Source: Actinomycetota bacterium (GTDB lineage: Bacteria > Actinomycetota > Actinomycetes > S36-B12 > CAIYMF01). Taken from it: a stretch of 53,766 bases of DNA. The DNA is taken from positions 1 through 53,766 of the forward strand of contig CANGPO010000010.1 in assembly GCA_947455705.1 (NCBI GenBank), written 5' to 3'. This document shows positions 44,023 to 53,766 of the stretch, one piece after another. Within the stretch, counting starts at the first letter, position 1. Each line of letters opens with the position of its first letter. The notes beneath the pieces are model-generated. The model worked only from the letters and a program-made list of their open reading frames with translations. It made no database searches and was not told the origin of the DNA. The position numbers and the translations under genes are program-made.

Positions 44023-46119
44023 CTACCGTGCCCGTTCGCTAGTTCGACGTGCAAGTGCGCCACGCACCATGAGTAGAACGAGGGCGGCGAAGAATGCGAT
44101 GACGACCCATTGAGCAGTGTGCGCGTAGGCCGCTGACCGAACCTGCGTTGAGACGGGTTCACCGAAAGAGGACCCGTCGGGCGTCAGAAGTTGGATGTTG
44201 ACGTCCACTGGTCCAGTTCCTACAACGCGGGCGTTCACTTCTAGGGTTTGCTTCTGGCCAGGTTGCAGCGTGACGGTCGGAACGTCTGGCGCTTGAAATC
44301 GGACCGACGGTGTCGAACTCAACCGCACGCCGACGCGAGCCGGCCGATTGAGATCGTTAGCTAGGGTGATCGGTATGACGCCTTGATCGCCGGGCAGTGT
44401 TACTGGTGCTCGAGACAAAATCCGAATCCTGGCCATGTCGGCATGAATCGAATTCTGGCTGGCATCGACGAGTCGCTGTCCGGTTGCTGGCGTCGCTCGC
44501 CAACTAGCTGACTCCGCCCTCGTCAGAGCCGCTTCCACACTTGTGGCGGAGTCTCCGACGGCGTCGGGAGCAACGGCACGGATCAGTGCTAAATCAGCGC
44601 GGGCCGAGCCGATATCTCGCAGATAGCTTTGTCGAAGCTCGTGGCTTTCCGCTTGAGCGGAATAATCGAGCCGATTCCTCGGCACGTCGCTCGGTGGACT
44701 GGCTAGAAGGCCGCTGAGAGTCTCGGCGCGGGCAAACTCCGAGCCTGCAATCGTGTTGATCAATGTGGAGCCGGCGGTGCCGATCTCCCAGTTAACTGGC
44801 GGTGCAATCACCAAGCTGCGCGAGACCGAGGGTAATTCAAGGGCACTCACCGCGAGTTCAGCGAGAAACTCCTGACCTTGAACGGTGCTGCCAAAGTAAT
44901 TGGCGGGTTTCTTACTTGGTTCGGTGGACGAGAAGTAGGTCAACTGTGGATCGCTGACCACTGCGCGAAGTGGTGAAACACCGGCGGCGAGGTCAACCGA
45001 ACCACTTGGGGTGTAGGTCAACGAGGGATCGAAGACGAGCTGCGTTCCTGACAGCACGATCGCCCGCGAGCCGGCCGCACGCATCACGTTGAGAGCGCCA
45101 TCGTCGGTGACAGCACCCGGTGGCCAGGCCAGACCGTTGGCAACGCCACGACCAAGAATGCGTGCGGGCAGAGTTGCCGCCGTCGTTGTTGCGAGTGATA
45201 CGTCCACGTCGAGCCCGGCTCGGTGAAGGGCAACGACATCTGGATTGCCGTACGGGATGGCCGTGACTTCGGCCGATGCGGTGAGTTGTCGCAAGGTGTT
45301 TAACCAACGGGCTGCGGCCAATTGACCAGCACCGGCGCTAGTTGTGCCAGAGGAGTCCTTGACCTGGTACCCGTCGGCCATGTCATTGATTGCTTCGAGC
45401 AGGGCGGGATCAACAACCCAACTCACGACCTGCGGGTGTAGTGCGGCGGCTTTCAGGATCCGCGTCAGGCGTCCCGTTGGACTCAATTCGCCAGTGAGGT
45501 GGTCGTCGAGGAAGATCCCATCGCGAAGGCGGGCCGGTGCTGATGACAAGGGATACAGCCACACCACCTTGGTTGGCTTCACTGCCCCCGGAACCGGAAA
45601 CCACGGTATGAAACTACGAACGAAATCCTGTTCGACGGGACCGGCACCGTCACCAGGGGTGTCAACGAGTGCTTCGACGCCGATCACGAATACGGCGGCA
45701 TCGCGTTGAGGTAGGCCAAGGTTTGCCACCGGTACGGAGATGACGAAGTGGTGCCGCGTCCCAGGCACGAGTTCGTCCGCGAACTCGACGGTCGAATCGG
45801 TTACGACGACCCCGGTTCGTCCAGCGTCACCGGCCAAAATTGTGGGGATTTCAGATCGCGAGCGAACGGGTGTTGGGGATACTCGAAGACGAACAGAAGC
45901 TCCGGATACCGTCGCATTCGTGTCGTTGACGACGTCCCCTGCGATGACCAAGGTGTCAGCGGCCGTCGGAACCGCCGGGGTCTGACTCCTGATGTCCACC
46001 CAGACCTGATCTACATGTGTGGCGGTTCTGGGGATTCCGGCGGCCGAGCTCGACGCTGAGCCGGCAAGCAAGAAAGCGCCTACCGCCATGACGCCGATCA
46101 GCTGAACGGGTCGCTTCAT
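44023..46119 (-). CDS. DUF6049 secreted/membrane-anchored protein
   Basis: The 698-residue protein has an N-terminal signal peptide (about 1-28), a large external part with [18 protein letters not shown] and [19 protein letters not shown] motifs, a [22 protein letters not shown] beta-rich segment and a C-terminal transmembrane helix (about 668-690). This fits DUF6049, found directly beside murJ in actinobacteria (Rv3909). A role with MurJ in the envelope is likely but unknown. The start overlaps the NUDIX stop by 4 bases. Confidence 0.88.
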   Translation of the reverse strand: MKRPVQLIGVMAVGAFLLAGSASSSAAGIPRTATHVDQVWVDIRSQTPAVPTAADTLVIAGDVVNDTNATVSGASVRLRVSPTPVRSRSEIPTILAGDAGRTGVVVTDSTVEFADELVPGTRHHFVISVPVANLGLPQRDAAVFVIGVEALVDTPGDGAGPVEQDFVRSFIPWFPVPGAVKPTKVVWLYPLSSAPARLRDGIFLDDHLTGELSPTGRLTRILKAAALHPQVVSWVVDPALLEAINDMADGYQVKDSSGTTSAGAGQLAAARWLNTLRQLTASAEVTAIPYGNPDVVALHRAGLDVDVSLATTTAATLPARILGRGVANGLAWPPGAVTDDGALNVMRAAGSRAIVLSGTQLVFDPSLTYTPSGSVDLAAGVSPLRAVVSDPQLTYFSSTEPSKKPANYFGSTVQGQEFLAELAVSALELPSVSRSLVIAPPVNWEIGTAGSTLINTIAGSEFARAETLSGLLASPPSDVPRNRLDYSAQAESHELRQSYLRDIGSARADLALIRAVAPDAVGDSATSVEAALTRAESASWRATPATGQRLVDASQNSIHADMARIRILSRAPVTLPGDQGVIPITLANDLNRPARVGVRLSSTPSVRFQAPDVPTVTLQPGQKQTLEVNARVVGTGPVDVNIQLLTPDGSSFGEPVSTQVRSAAYAHTAQWVVIAFFAALVLLMVRGALARRTSERAR

Positions 46120-46661
46120 TGGGCATCGGACTCGGGTGCTGACCCCGCGTGGTGAACGACGCCGTGCTCGGCGAGAATTTCATGAGCGCGAATCAGTAAC
46201 CGTCGCTCGTCTGGGTAGGCGAGGCGATTACTCACCTGGTCTAGCGGAACCCACTCCACAGCATCCACTTCAGCATCGTCATCGCTCAACTCGCCACCGG
46301 TGGCGAACATGAGGAAGTGATGCACGGTCTTATGGATCCTTCGATTCTCGGCAATGAACCAAAAGTTAATGACTCCGAGGGGTCCGGCAATGTTCCCTAG
46401 GATCCCCGTCTCCTCGTGTACCTCGCGTAACGCGGCGTCTTGCGGGGTCTCACCGGCTTCGACGTGGCCCTTGGGTAGCGACCACACAAGTCGACCCCGA
46501 CGATCGTGACGTGCGATGAGTGCGGCCGGTAATTCGGGGTCGTTGAGATCGAGAATGAGCCCACCGGCGCTGGTTTCATCGACCCGAGTGAGGCGACTTG
46601 GCGGGGTTGCCGGTACTGGCCGACCCGCCTGTGGCGGAGTTGGACGCGGTGTACCGGACAT
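46116..46661 (-). CDS. NUDIX hydrolase
   Basis: A 181-residue protein with a Pro-rich N-terminus and a NUDIX domain (about 28-165). The NUDIX box reads [20 protein letters not shown], matching GX5EX7REUXEEXGU. These enzymes hydrolyse nucleoside diphosphates linked to other moieties; MutT4 is the counterpart here in Mycobacterium. Divergent from the CCA-adding enzyme gene with a 44-base gap between starts. Confidence 0.9.
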   Translation of the reverse strand: MSGTPRPTPPQAGRPVPATPPSRLTRVDETSAGGLILDLNDPELPAALIARHDRRGRLVWSLPKGHVEAGETPQDAALREVHEETGILGNIAGPLGVINFWFIAENRRIHKTVHHFLMFATGGELSDDDAEVDAVEWVPLDQVSNRLAYPDERRLLIRAHEILAEHGVVHHAGSAPESDAQ

Positions 46662-46705
46662 GTCATGAGGATACCCGGGTGCAAGGCCACGTAGGCTGTC
46701 TCGAC

Positions 46706-48187
46706 GTGGCCACTACCTCAGACAGCGACCGCGGCGCAGCCCCTGTCGAATCGCTCCCCGCGACGGACTATGTCCAGCGAGCGGTGGATTCGCTGCATTC
46801 GCGCGCAGGGATTGCAATCGAACTCGGTGAACGGTTTGCCGCTGCGGGGTATGAGTTGGCCCTCGTGGGTGGCCCGGTGCGTGATGCCCTCATGGGACGG
46901 CTCGGAGATGATCTTGATCTGACCACCGATGCCCACCCTGATCGGATTCTGTCGATCGTGTCTGGGTGGGCGGATGCGGTGTGGGATGTGGGTATCGCGT
47001 TTGGAACGGTGGGGGTGCGTAAGGGTGAGCACAAACTAGAAATCACGACGTATCGAGCGGAGTCCTACGACGCATCCTCACGCAAGCCCGAGGTTGTGTA
47101 TGGCACGACGCTGGCCGCGGACCTGGTGCGGCGTGACTTCACTATCAACGCGATGGCTGTTCGACTTCCGCAGATGGAGTTCGTCGACCTGCACAACGGT
47201 GTTGCCGATCTGGAGGCCCGTCAGATTCGCACGCCGGGAACCCCCGAGCAATCGTTTAGTGACGATCCGCTTCGCATGATGCGCGCTGCGAGGTTTGCCT
47301 CATCCCTTGGCTTCTCGGTTGCACCCAATGTGGTTGCTGCGATGACGGCGATGTCTGGGCGACTGGCGATCGTGTCAGCTGAACGGGTTCGAGATGAGCT
47401 CATCAAACTCGTCCTTGGCCAGCACCCCCGGGTTGGCTTACGGCTCATGGTCGATACCGGCCTAGCGGCATTGGTGTTGCCCGAACTTCCCGCCCTCGCG
47501 CTCGAGGTCGATGAGCATCATCGTCACAAGGACGTCTACGAGCACACCCTGATCGTCCTTGAACAGGCGATTGATCTGGAGACCGCGCACGAGCCCGTGA
47601 TTGAGCCTGATTTCGTACTTCGCTTCGCGGCGCTGATGCACGATGTGGGTAAACCCAAGACGCGTAAGTTCGAGACTGATGGTCGAGTGTCGTTCCATCA
47701 CCATGAAGTCGTGGGCGCCCGGATGACCCGAAAGCGCATGGAATTCTTGCGTTTTCCTAACGACACGACCGATGAGGTGTCCAAGCTCGTGGAGCTTCAC
47801 CTGCGATTTCACGGTTATGGCGATGGTGAGTGGACCGACAGTGCGGTACGTCGATACGTGCGCGATGCAGGTGATCAGCTAAACCGGTTGAACAAGTTGA
47901 CGCGCGCTGATTGCACCACGCGCAACCAACGTAAGGCGCAGCGGCTTGCCGCCACCTATGACGAATTGGAAGAACGCATTGCCCGATTGTCCGCCGAGGA
48001 AGAACTGGCCTCGATCCGGCCCGCATTGGATGGGAACCAGATCATGACGATCCTAGGCATCAAACCTGGTCGTGACGTCGGCGCTGCTTATTCGTACCTG
48101 CTCGAACGTCGACTTGATGACGGCCCGATGTCCGAAGAGCAGGCAGAGGTACTTCTTCGTCAATGGTGGAACGACCGCACCACGTAA
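46706..48187 (+). CDS. CCA tRNA nucleotidyltransferase
   Basis: The 493-residue enzyme has the class II nucleotidyltransferase head ([12 protein letters not shown], then the metal-binding [12 protein letters not shown]), the [13 protein letters not shown] motif and a C-terminal HD domain with [11 protein letters not shown] and [12 protein letters not shown]. It adds CCA to tRNA 3' ends; none of the three tRNA genes here encodes CCA, so it is essential. GTG 46706 is chosen; the longer upstream frame runs into the divergent NUDIX gene. Confidence 0.92.
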   Translation: MATTSDSDRGAAPVESLPATDYVQRAVDSLHSRAGIAIELGERFAAAGYELALVGGPVRDALMGRLGDDLDLTTDAHPDRILSIVSGWADAVWDVGIAFGTVGVRKGEHKLEITTYRAESYDASSRKPEVVYGTTLAADLVRRDFTINAMAVRLPQMEFVDLHNGVADLEARQIRTPGTPEQSFSDDPLRMMRAARFASSLGFSVAPNVVAAMTAMSGRLAIVSAERVRDELIKLVLGQHPRVGLRLMVDTGLAALVLPELPALALEVDEHHRHKDVYEHTLIVLEQAIDLETAHEPVIEPDFVLRFAALMHDVGKPKTRKFETDGRVSFHHHEVVGARMTRKRMEFLRFPNDTTDEVSKLVELHLRFHGYGDGEWTDSAVRRYVRDAGDQLNRLNKLTRADCTTRNQRKAQRLAATYDELEERIARLSAEEELASIRPALDGNQIMTILGIKPGRDVGAAYSYLLERRLDDGPMSEEQAEVLLRQWWNDRTT

Positions 48188-48208
48188 GTGCGATCAGGCG
48201 GTCCAACC

Positions 48209-49459
48209 TCAGACAGTTGCCTCAGCGTCCGCGTCGACGGCCTCTGGTGCATCAGGTGTTGAGGCGATGGCCGATTCGCTGCGTGGAGCGGATCGAGCGA
48301 GCACCTCAATCGCGATGGCACCGAGTAGCCCGAAGATGAACAGCATGACCACTCGCGTGACGGAGATGGTGTCGGTGAAGAACACCAAGATGACACCCAG
48401 TAGTGAGAGCAGCGCGACGTAGAGCACACCGCGGTGCCGCGCCACCCATGCGCCAGCGGCGGCCACGGGGCTTTCACTGAGTGCATCGCCAGCGGTGTCT
48501 GTTGCCTGCGCGGCCAATGCTCGGGCCTTACGCCCTGTAGAGCTGTTGCCGAGGAACCAGCCGACGGCAATCAGGACAAGTCCGATGAAGAACATGGCCC
48601 GGGCACCGTCGATGAGGAACACCGTCAAGATGGAATAGAACGCCTGCTGCCCGATTGCCAGTGGTGTTCCGGCCAGGGTGTCGGTCAGTGCACTTTCACC
48701 AAACGCGAGTCCGGTCTTGAGCACGATCGCGGTGATCACTGCGGCAATGCCCATACCAACGATCATCCGTGGCTTGTTGCGGACCAAAATCAGAGCTAAG
48801 ACGAACAACCCGAGCACGAGGAAAATGAGCCATTCGGCAACTGGCTGGCCGATGGCGTACGCGGTGCGAGCCGTCTGTAGTTGCGGTGACGTGAGTAGAA
48901 CGACCTCGCGGTCGGCCTTGGCCGGAATGGGGATATCCGCGGCAAACGGAACACCCCTGTCGACCAGCCGTTGCTTCACAGCTGTGAGCGCCTCACCCGT
49001 GTCAAGAATGACCTGATCGCCCTGGATCGTCACTGGGCCTGTTGGATTACCGGACAACGCCGCGATCGTCGATCTTTGAATCGAGGTGTTGATCAAAACC
49101 CAGAGGTCGTGGAACTGGGGGCTGGTCAGGAATGCGTTGATAGCTCTCGTGACGAGGGTGGCCACTCCACCGGCCAAGATCGGGCCGAGCTGTTCGAGTT
49201 TGGGCGGAAGGATCGCGTCCAGTTTGTTTTGAACGTCAAGTTTGGCGACCGCCTTGTCTGTGACAAGGGTGCCGATTGCCTGCTGGATCGTTGGGTCCTG
49301 CGATAGCGGAGCAACAGTTGCGACGTATCGCTCGGTGTCTGTCAAGGTGCGCTGGCCCCAGAAGGCCGTCAGTGAGATCGGTAAAAGTATTGCCGCAATG
49401 GTGAAAATCACCCAGGCTGCGATGCCTCGTCCACGACCAGGCTTTGACTCAACTGACAT
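48209..49459 (-). CDS. Conserved actinobacterial membrane protein, function unknown
   Basis: A 416-residue protein with an N-terminal helix (about 13-33), a large external segment (about 35-205) containing TDTERYVATVAPLSQDPTIQQAIG, and about six C-terminal transmembrane segments (from about 210). Similar proteins occur across actinobacteria but have no assigned function. ATG 49459 has GGAGG 5 bases upstream. It is convergent with the CCA-adding enzyme. Confidence 0.82.
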   Translation of the reverse strand: MSVESKPGRGRGIAAWVIFTIAAILLPISLTAFWGQRTLTDTERYVATVAPLSQDPTIQQAIGTLVTDKAVAKLDVQNKLDAILPPKLEQLGPILAGGVATLVTRAINAFLTSPQFHDLWVLINTSIQRSTIAALSGNPTGPVTIQGDQVILDTGEALTAVKQRLVDRGVPFAADIPIPAKADREVVLLTSPQLQTARTAYAIGQPVAEWLIFLVLGLFVLALILVRNKPRMIVGMGIAAVITAIVLKTGLAFGESALTDTLAGTPLAIGQQAFYSILTVFLIDGARAMFFIGLVLIAVGWFLGNSSTGRKARALAAQATDTAGDALSESPVAAAGAWVARHRGVLYVALLSLLGVILVFFTDTISVTRVVMLFIFGLLGAIAIEVLARSAPRSESAIASTPDAPEAVDADAEATV

Positions 49460-49524
49460 GACGACCTCCGATAAGCGGCGCCAGATGTGTTGGCAAAGAT
49501 CCGCTGCGCTTGAATCCTAAGTGA

Positions 49525-50850
49525 TCAATGCCCGTCGGAGGGACCATCTGCGCTTACAGCATCCACATCGATCGCGTAACTCTTGGCTGGATCCCGCTTA
49601 TCGCCCCATAGCGCCCACGCCGAGCCAAGAATTCCCAGGATCGCCATGACGATGGCCATCGCCACGGACCGGCCGCTGGCAGGTGTCACCAGTGCGCACA
49701 TTGTCAGCCCAGTGACGATGGATACGTTCACGGCTACGTCATAAAGAGCAAACACCCGGCCACGACGGTCGTCGTCGATATCGGCTTGGACGATCGTGTC
49801 GGAGCAAACCTTGACCGCCTGTCCGGCAAAGCCCACGAAGGCGGCGTTAAGCAACAGTGTGGCCAGGGTGCCGATGCTGACGACGAGGGCCCCGATGGAT
49901 ACACCTGTGACCAGTGCAAGTGCCGCCCAACGCACCGTCCCGAGTCTGCGGGATAGCCCTGGGGTGAGGATGGCGCCGATGAATGCCCCCGCTCCGGCTG
50001 CCCCGGTCGCGAGAGTTAGTGCACCGAGGGCGGCCGTCGGATCGTTCGGATGCAGGGTGCCGCGCGCTTGAAGGACGGTCATCGCTAGGGCAATGCCGAA
50101 CACGACGCGGTGAATCATCACCAGGCCGATTGCCCGCGCGGCAGGGCGCCGCTCACGCAGGTGTCTCAGACCGTCAACCATGCCGGATGCAATTCCGCGC
50201 ACGGAGTCACGCGTGGTTGTGTCATCGGGTCCTAGCTGCCCAGGTGCTAGGCGACTAGCGATCGCTGAAGCAACCACGTAGATGCCGATCGCCCCGACTA
50301 GTACGCAGATCGATCCTCGGGTGCCACCACCGACTGCATCATTGACCAGGACGCCGGTAAGACCACCAAGTACTGAGGCCATCGTTCCCGCAGTGGGTGC
50401 TATCGCATTTGCCGTGACGAGCTCGCGACCTGAGACGACGTGCGGCAAGCTCGCCGATAAGGCGGCCAGAATGAATCTGTTGACCCCGAGGACCACGAGA
50501 ACTGCGATCGCGAGTACGGCATCGTCGCGACCTACGGCCACGATTGAGGCCAACCCGATGACCAGTACTGCGCGAATGAGGTTGGCGAGGATCAGAATTG
50601 TGCGTCGGGGCCATCGGTCGATGAAGACTCCGGCGAATGGTCCGATGAAGGAATAGGGCAGCAGCAGAATCGAAAACGCGATCGCAACCTTGATCGCGCT
50701 TGGCTGACGTTCGGGTGAAAACAGCACGTATGTAGCCAGTGATGCCTGAAGTAGTCCATCGCCGAACTGACCGGCTAGCCGAGTGCTCAGAAGGAGTCGA
50801 AACCCTCGTACTCCGAGCAAGGTCTGCCAGTTGACGACGTCATCGGCCAT
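49525..50850 (-). CDS. MFS transporter
   Basis: The 441-residue protein has about twelve transmembrane helices with MFS-type features such as LSTRLAGQFGDGLLQ at the first helix and the charged DRWPRRTILILANLIRA loop between helices 2 and 3. The substrate cannot be assigned. It ends with an Asp/Gly-rich tail. Same direction as the 416-residue membrane protein (65 bases) and 136 bases downstream of ino1 with a hairpin between. Confidence 0.88.
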   Translation of the reverse strand: MADDVVNWQTLLGVRGFRLLLSTRLAGQFGDGLLQASLATYVLFSPERQPSAIKVAIAFSILLLPYSFIGPFAGVFIDRWPRRTILILANLIRAVLVIGLASIVAVGRDDAVLAIAVLVVLGVNRFILAALSASLPHVVSGRELVTANAIAPTAGTMASVLGGLTGVLVNDAVGGGTRGSICVLVGAIGIYVVASAIASRLAPGQLGPDDTTTRDSVRGIASGMVDGLRHLRERRPAARAIGLVMIHRVVFGIALAMTVLQARGTLHPNDPTAALGALTLATGAAGAGAFIGAILTPGLSRRLGTVRWAALALVTGVSIGALVVSIGTLATLLLNAAFVGFAGQAVKVCSDTIVQADIDDDRRGRVFALYDVAVNVSIVTGLTMCALVTPASGRSVAMAIVMAILGILGSAWALWGDKRDPAKSYAIDVDAVSADGPSDGH

Positions 50851-50874
50851 AGGAAAACCGTACCCGCATAAACA

Positions 50875-50909
50875 GTTGAGGCCGGACCCGCAGGGGATCC
50901 GACCTCAAC
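50875..50909 (-). terminator. Terminator of ino1
   Basis: On the minus strand an arm GTTGAGGTCGGATCCCC pairs with GGGTCCGGCCTCAAC through G-U wobbles, giving a stem of about 15 pairs with a short loop, followed by TGTTTATG. The wobble pairs favour minus-strand transcripts, and the hairpin lies between ino1 and the MFS gene, so it most likely terminates padR-ino1. Confidence 0.7.
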
Positions 50910-50986
50910 ACAGTTTGGTGTTACGTCGAGCTGGTGGTGCTTATGCCCGGGGTTCGGACGGACACAACCACCGACCGAGGAATGTC

Positions 50987-52066
50987 CTAGCGCTCGATGG
51001 TGCCGGCGATGAAGTCTTCAACAGCCTGCTTTGCCTGATCGTCGGTGTACTGAACCGGCGGGCTCTTCATGAAGTACGAGGAGGCAGACAGAATCGGTCC
51101 GCCGATACCGCGGTCCAGCGCAATCTTCGCGGCGCGAATCGCGTCAATGATGATGCCGGCTGAGTTCGGTGAATCCCACACCTCGAGCTTGTATTCGAGT
51201 GAGAGCGGAATGTCGCCGAAGTTGCGGCCCTCAAGACGAACGAATGCCCACTTGCGGTCGTCGAGCCATGCGACGTAGTCGGACGGACCGATATGCACAT
51301 TGCGTGCGTCGATGCCGTTCTCCAACTGTGAGGTCACAGACTGCGTCTTGGAGATCTTCTTTGATTCGAGGCGATCACGCTCGAGCATGTTCATAAAGTC
51401 CATGTTGCCGCCGACGTTCAACTGGTACGTGCGATCGACGGTGACGCCACGGTCTTCGAAGAGCTTGGCAAGTACGCGGTGGGTGATGGTCGCACCAACC
51501 TGTGACTTGATGTCGTCGCCGACGATCGGCACACCGGCATCTTCGAACTTCTTCGCCCACTCTGGAGTGCCTGCGATGAAGACAGGAAGGGCGTTGACGA
51601 AACCTACGCCTGCGTCGATGGCGCACTGGGCGTAGTACTTCGCGGCTTGCTCCGAACCGACGGGCAGGTAGCAGACGAGAACGTCAACCTTTGCCTCGCG
51701 AAGAGCGGCGACTACGTCTACCGGCTCGTCGTCGGACTCGGTGATCATTTCGCGGTAGTACTTACCGAGGCCATCGAGCGTGTGACCACGCTGAACGATG
51801 ACGCCGCTTGGCGGTACGTCACAAATCTTGATGGTGTTGTTCTCGCTCGCGACGATCGCGTGGGAGAGGTCTTGTCCGACCTTCTTGGCGTCGACATCGA
51901 ACGCGGCCACGAACTGCACGTCGCTGACGTGGTACGGGCCAAACTGTACGTGCATCAGGCCTGGCACCTTGCCGGCCGGATCGGCGTCCTTGTAGTACTC
52001 GACGCCTTGCACGAGGGATGAGGCGCAGTTTCCAACGCCAACAATCGCAACGCGAATCGAACCCAT
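50987..52066 (-). CDS. ino1: Inositol-3-phosphate synthase
   Basis: The 359-residue enzyme matches the actinobacterial form: NAD-binding [17 protein letters not shown] at the start, the [15 protein letters not shown] catalytic stretch (lysine), [13 protein letters not shown] and [23 protein letters not shown]. It makes inositol-3-phosphate from glucose-6-phosphate for phosphatidylinositol and mycothiol. ATG 52066 has AAGGA 6 bases upstream. It is 17 bases downstream of padR. Confidence 0.96.
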   Translation of the reverse strand: MGSIRVAIVGVGNCASSLVQGVEYYKDADPAGKVPGLMHVQFGPYHVSDVQFVAAFDVDAKKVGQDLSHAIVASENNTIKICDVPPSGVIVQRGHTLDGLGKYYREMITESDDEPVDVVAALREAKVDVLVCYLPVGSEQAAKYYAQCAIDAGVGFVNALPVFIAGTPEWAKKFEDAGVPIVGDDIKSQVGATITHRVLAKLFEDRGVTVDRTYQLNVGGNMDFMNMLERDRLESKKISKTQSVTSQLENGIDARNVHIGPSDYVAWLDDRKWAFVRLEGRNFGDIPLSLEYKLEVWDSPNSAGIIIDAIRAAKIALDRGIGGPILSASSYFMKSPPVQYTDDQAKQAVEDFIAGTIER

Positions 52067-52082
52067 GGTGATCCTTCTTTCC

Positions 52083-52715
52083 TTACGTGCGCCGGGCAGA
52101 CGGGACGGTCCCGGCGCCGGTTGCTTTGGTTGCCGAACGTCCGTTAGGGACGTCGGAATCTGTGGGATGCGAGCGCTCGCTCGCGATCAATTCATCGAGC
52201 CAGCGCACTTCGCGCTCGACGCTGTCGAGGCCGTGCTGCTGCAACTCAAGGGTGTACGCATCCATCCGCTCGCGGCCACGTTGCAAGCTTGCGCGCAAGG
52301 TGTCTAGGCGCTCTTCGAGTCGCGAACGACGACCCTCAAGCACGCGAAGTCGGACGGACTGGTCGGTGCGTCCGAAGAATGCCAGGCGGACGCCGAAACG
52401 CTCGTCGTCCCATGCCTCGGGGCCGGCCTCGCTCAACAGTTGCTGGAAGTGTTCCTTGCCATCTGCGGTCAGGTGGTAGACCACCTTCGAGCGGCCGGAG
52501 CTTTGTGCATCGTCTCCGGGCTCCTCAGATAGCCAGCCTCGAGAGGTCAGGTCCTTGAGGGCGGGGTAGAGCGAACCATAGGAAATGGAGTGAAATGCAC
52601 CAAGTACGCCGGTCAGGCGCTTACGCAGTTCGTACCCGTGCATCGGTGATTCTTGGAGCAGCCCCAAGATGGCAAGCTCGAGTACACCACTGCGCCTTCC
52701 AGCACGTGGGGACAT
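52083..52715 (-). CDS. PadR-family transcriptional regulator
   Basis: The 210-residue protein has a PadR winged helix (about 10-90: [41 protein letters not shown]) and a C-terminal coiled-coil helical domain (about 95-190) for dimerisation. The gene leads the ino1 operon as in Mycobacterium (Rv0047c-ino1). ATG 52715 has AGGAGG about 7 bases upstream. A palindromic site over its own promoter suggests autoregulation of padR-ino1. Confidence 0.9.
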   Translation of the reverse strand: MSPRAGRRSGVLELAILGLLQESPMHGYELRKRLTGVLGAFHSISYGSLYPALKDLTSRGWLSEEPGDDAQSSGRSKVVYHLTADGKEHFQQLLSEAGPEAWDDERFGVRLAFFGRTDQSVRLRVLEGRRSRLEERLDTLRASLQRGRERMDAYTLELQQHGLDSVEREVRWLDELIASERSHPTDSDVPNGRSATKATGAGTVPSARRT

Positions 52716-52776
52716 CGGCTTCCTCCTGATGATTGCGTCGTCGATTCGGGTGTCAGTTCGACGGTAGTACCTCAAA

Positions 52777-52801
52777 CCGATGTATCGAATCGATATATCG
52801 G
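52777..52801. promoter_or_regulatory. Probable PadR operator
   Basis: Arms CCGATGTATCG and CGATATATCGG flank an AAT centre (11-bp arms, one mismatch); its core TATCGA-A-TCGATA is perfect. It begins 4 bases downstream of a -10 box for padR-ino1, so a bound dimer would block initiation. PadR proteins typically bind palindromes of this size in their own promoters. Confidence 0.65.
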
Positions 52802-52804
52802 TGG

Positions 52805-52834
52805 ACTATATGTACCCTTCCGGTCAAAGTGCAA
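52805..52834 (-). promoter_or_regulatory. Promoter of padR-ino1
   Basis: On the minus strand, TTGCAC (52829-52834), an 18-base spacer and TATAGT (52805-52810) form a good housekeeping promoter with a TATANT -10. Its start point would fall within the palindromic operator. The leader to padR is about 85 bases. Confidence 0.6.
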
Positions 52835-52917
52835 ACCCAACATGCGGGATTGGCGAGAGAAATCGGGTTCTAGGCTGAAATCGACCTTGTGCAGGGCCCA
52901 ACGCGTACCCTTATCGC

Positions 52918-53430
52918 GTGGCCGCACCCCGTCAGCCCTCACATCGCGCCTCCCGGATTCGGGGTGAACGCCCGGCTGAACCACGCCGCGAGCCGCTACC
53001 GGCGGCCGAACTTGTCGCTGACCCCGCCCGCCCCCGCTCGGTCGTTGATTACGGACTGACTCGACGTGCGGTTCTGGAGAAGATTGCCGCTGGTGACACC
53101 TTTGCGCGTGCAGACCATCAAGACGCTGATCCGTACCTGATTCGAGCGGCCAAGCACCATGGCGAGCCGACCGAACGTCCCTGCCCCCTCTGCCGCGGTG
53201 GAGCATTGGTGCACGTGACGTACGTGTTTGGTGACGAACTAGGGCCCTACTCGGGCCGCATCAAGAATTCCCCGGATCTGCCCGTCATGGCCTATGAGTA
53301 CGGTCATTTCCGCGTTTACGTCGTGGAGGTATGCCCCGACTGCGGCTGGAATCACCTCACGTTGTCCTACGTGCTTGGCGATGGTGTCCCGCGACGGCCA
53401 CCGAGTAAACCGCGTGATCTTCTCGACTGA
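52918..53430 (+). CDS. DUF5318 zinc-ribbon-like protein
   Basis: The 170-residue protein has a variable Pro/Arg-rich start (about 1-38) and a DUF5318 domain: VVDYGLTRRAVLEKIAAG, PCPLCRGG and a second CPDCGW pair that together could hold zinc. It occurs in actinobacteria beside padR-ino1 and ponA1 (Rv0049 in Mycobacterium). The function is unknown. GTG 52918. It is divergent from padR. Confidence 0.88.
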   Translation: MAAPRQPSHRASRIRGERPAEPRREPLPAAELVADPARPRSVVDYGLTRRAVLEKIAAGDTFARADHQDADPYLIRAAKHHGEPTERPCPLCRGGALVHVTYVFGDELGPYSGRIKNSPDLPVMAYEYGHFRVYVVEVCPDCGWNHLTLSYVLGDGVPRRPPSKPRDLLD

Positions 53431-53766
53431 TGGCCCGCCGACCGATCATGAGCCGCGGTGGATAGGGCACGATGTCACTGTGGATGAAGCGGACGTAGAG
53501 GGTTCACTGGGCGCCAGTGCTGCCGGGGATGTTCTGATGGACGGCAGGCCGCGTCATGCTCATGCCACTGGCGAACCTGACGGTGTGCCGCCCATCGTGC
53601 AGCCTGGTGAGAGCGATCCGATGCTCGTCCCGGCTATCGAACGAATCGGTGGGCCACTTGGTATCCGCGCACGTTTTGCCCGACGGTTCTGGACGCCCTT
53701 GCGAATCTTGATCGTGTTGGCTTCCGCGGCCATGGTCGTCGGGTACGCCGCCAAACTGCCGTGCCA
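53414..53766 (+). CDS. Partial membrane protein, possibly GT87-like (cut by window end)
   Basis: An open frame runs from GTG 53414 to the end of the window without a stop. It has about 90 polar, acidic residues, then RFARRFWTPLR and a helix (LRILIVLASAAMVVGYAAKLPC), whose start resembles membrane glycosyltransferase family 87 proteins found next to DUF5318/ponA1 (Rv0051). The GTG overlaps the DUF5318 end; starts further in (GTG 53480, ATG 53540) are possible. No penicillin-binding protein gene is between them. Confidence 0.55.
   Translation, partial: MIFSTDGPPTDHEPRWIGHDVTVDEADVEGSLGASAAGDVLMDGRPRHAHATGEPDGVPPIVQPGESDPMLVPAIERIGGPLGIRARFARRFWTPLRILIVLASAAMVVGYAAKLPC

Overview
The window is a contiguous piece of an actinobacterial (Actinomycetota, class Actinomycetes-like) chromosome that spans the replication origin. 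GC content is moderate to high by eye. Lineage markers include CrgA, a class E sortase, a PASTA-domain kinase cluster with FhaA/FhaB/PstP, DUF3566 next to gyrA, a DLW-39-type microprotein between tRNA-Ala and tRNA-Ile, YidD, CwlM-like amidase, SigM with a membrane-anchored partner, DUF6049, a PadR-ino1 pair and DUF5318. Gene order follows the origin region known from Mycobacterium and Streptomyces closely. I cannot name the genus; nothing points to a mycolic-acid producer, and an uncultured lineage is possible.

Layout. 1-3059 is an accessory-looking edge: a secreted collagen-like repeat protein and a small four-helix membrane protein separated by gene-poor DNA. 3060-10549 is tRNA-Leu followed by the growth and cell-wall signalling operon fhaA-fhaB-pstP-rodA-pbpA-pknB, with no pknA. 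10571-12658 has trpG/pabA, a small membrane protein, sortase E and divergent crgA. 12826-14869 has rhomboid, cyclophilin and a YdeI-like protein. 14937-15561 holds a nested set of hairpin repeats, tRNA-Ala, the DLW-39 microprotein and tRNA-Ile. 15620-26377 is DUF3566-gyrA-gyrB-dciA-recF-dnaN-oriC-dnaA on the minus strand. 26938-32140 is rpmH-rnpA-yidD-yidC-jag-rsmG-(49-aa ORF)-parA-parB on the plus strand. Genes therefore diverge from the dnaA/rpmH region, broadly co-directional with the forks.

32186-39521 carries Ddl, an aminotransferase, a GNAT protein, the CwlM-like amidase, thioredoxin, thioredoxin reductase and SigM with its partner. 39608-48187 has DUF4126, a pseudokinase, a TadE-like small protein, the lipid II flippase MurJ, DUF6049, a NUDIX hydrolase and the CCA-adding enzyme. 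48209-53766 has a conserved membrane protein, an MFS transporter, ino1-padR, DUF5318 and the start of a membrane protein resembling GT87 family members.

How it works together. The PknB kinase, PstP phosphatase, FHA proteins, pseudokinase, MurJ and CwlM-like protein are the parts of the phospho-signalling network that controls peptidoglycan synthesis in mycobacteria, and here all lie within about 40 kb on both sides of the origin. The origin itself shows a clear basal unwinding arrangement (tandem DnaA boxes, a short GC stretch, then TAC/TAT-like trinucleotides) in the dnaA-dnaN gap. ParA/ParB are accompanied by two identical parS-like palindromes exactly 120 bp apart, each with the same deviation from the usual consensus. 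The observations I consider most worth following are the translationally coupled 49-aa ORF between rsmG and parA, the variant parS pair, the palindromic operator over the padR-ino1 promoter, and the nested hairpin repeats next to tRNA-Ala.
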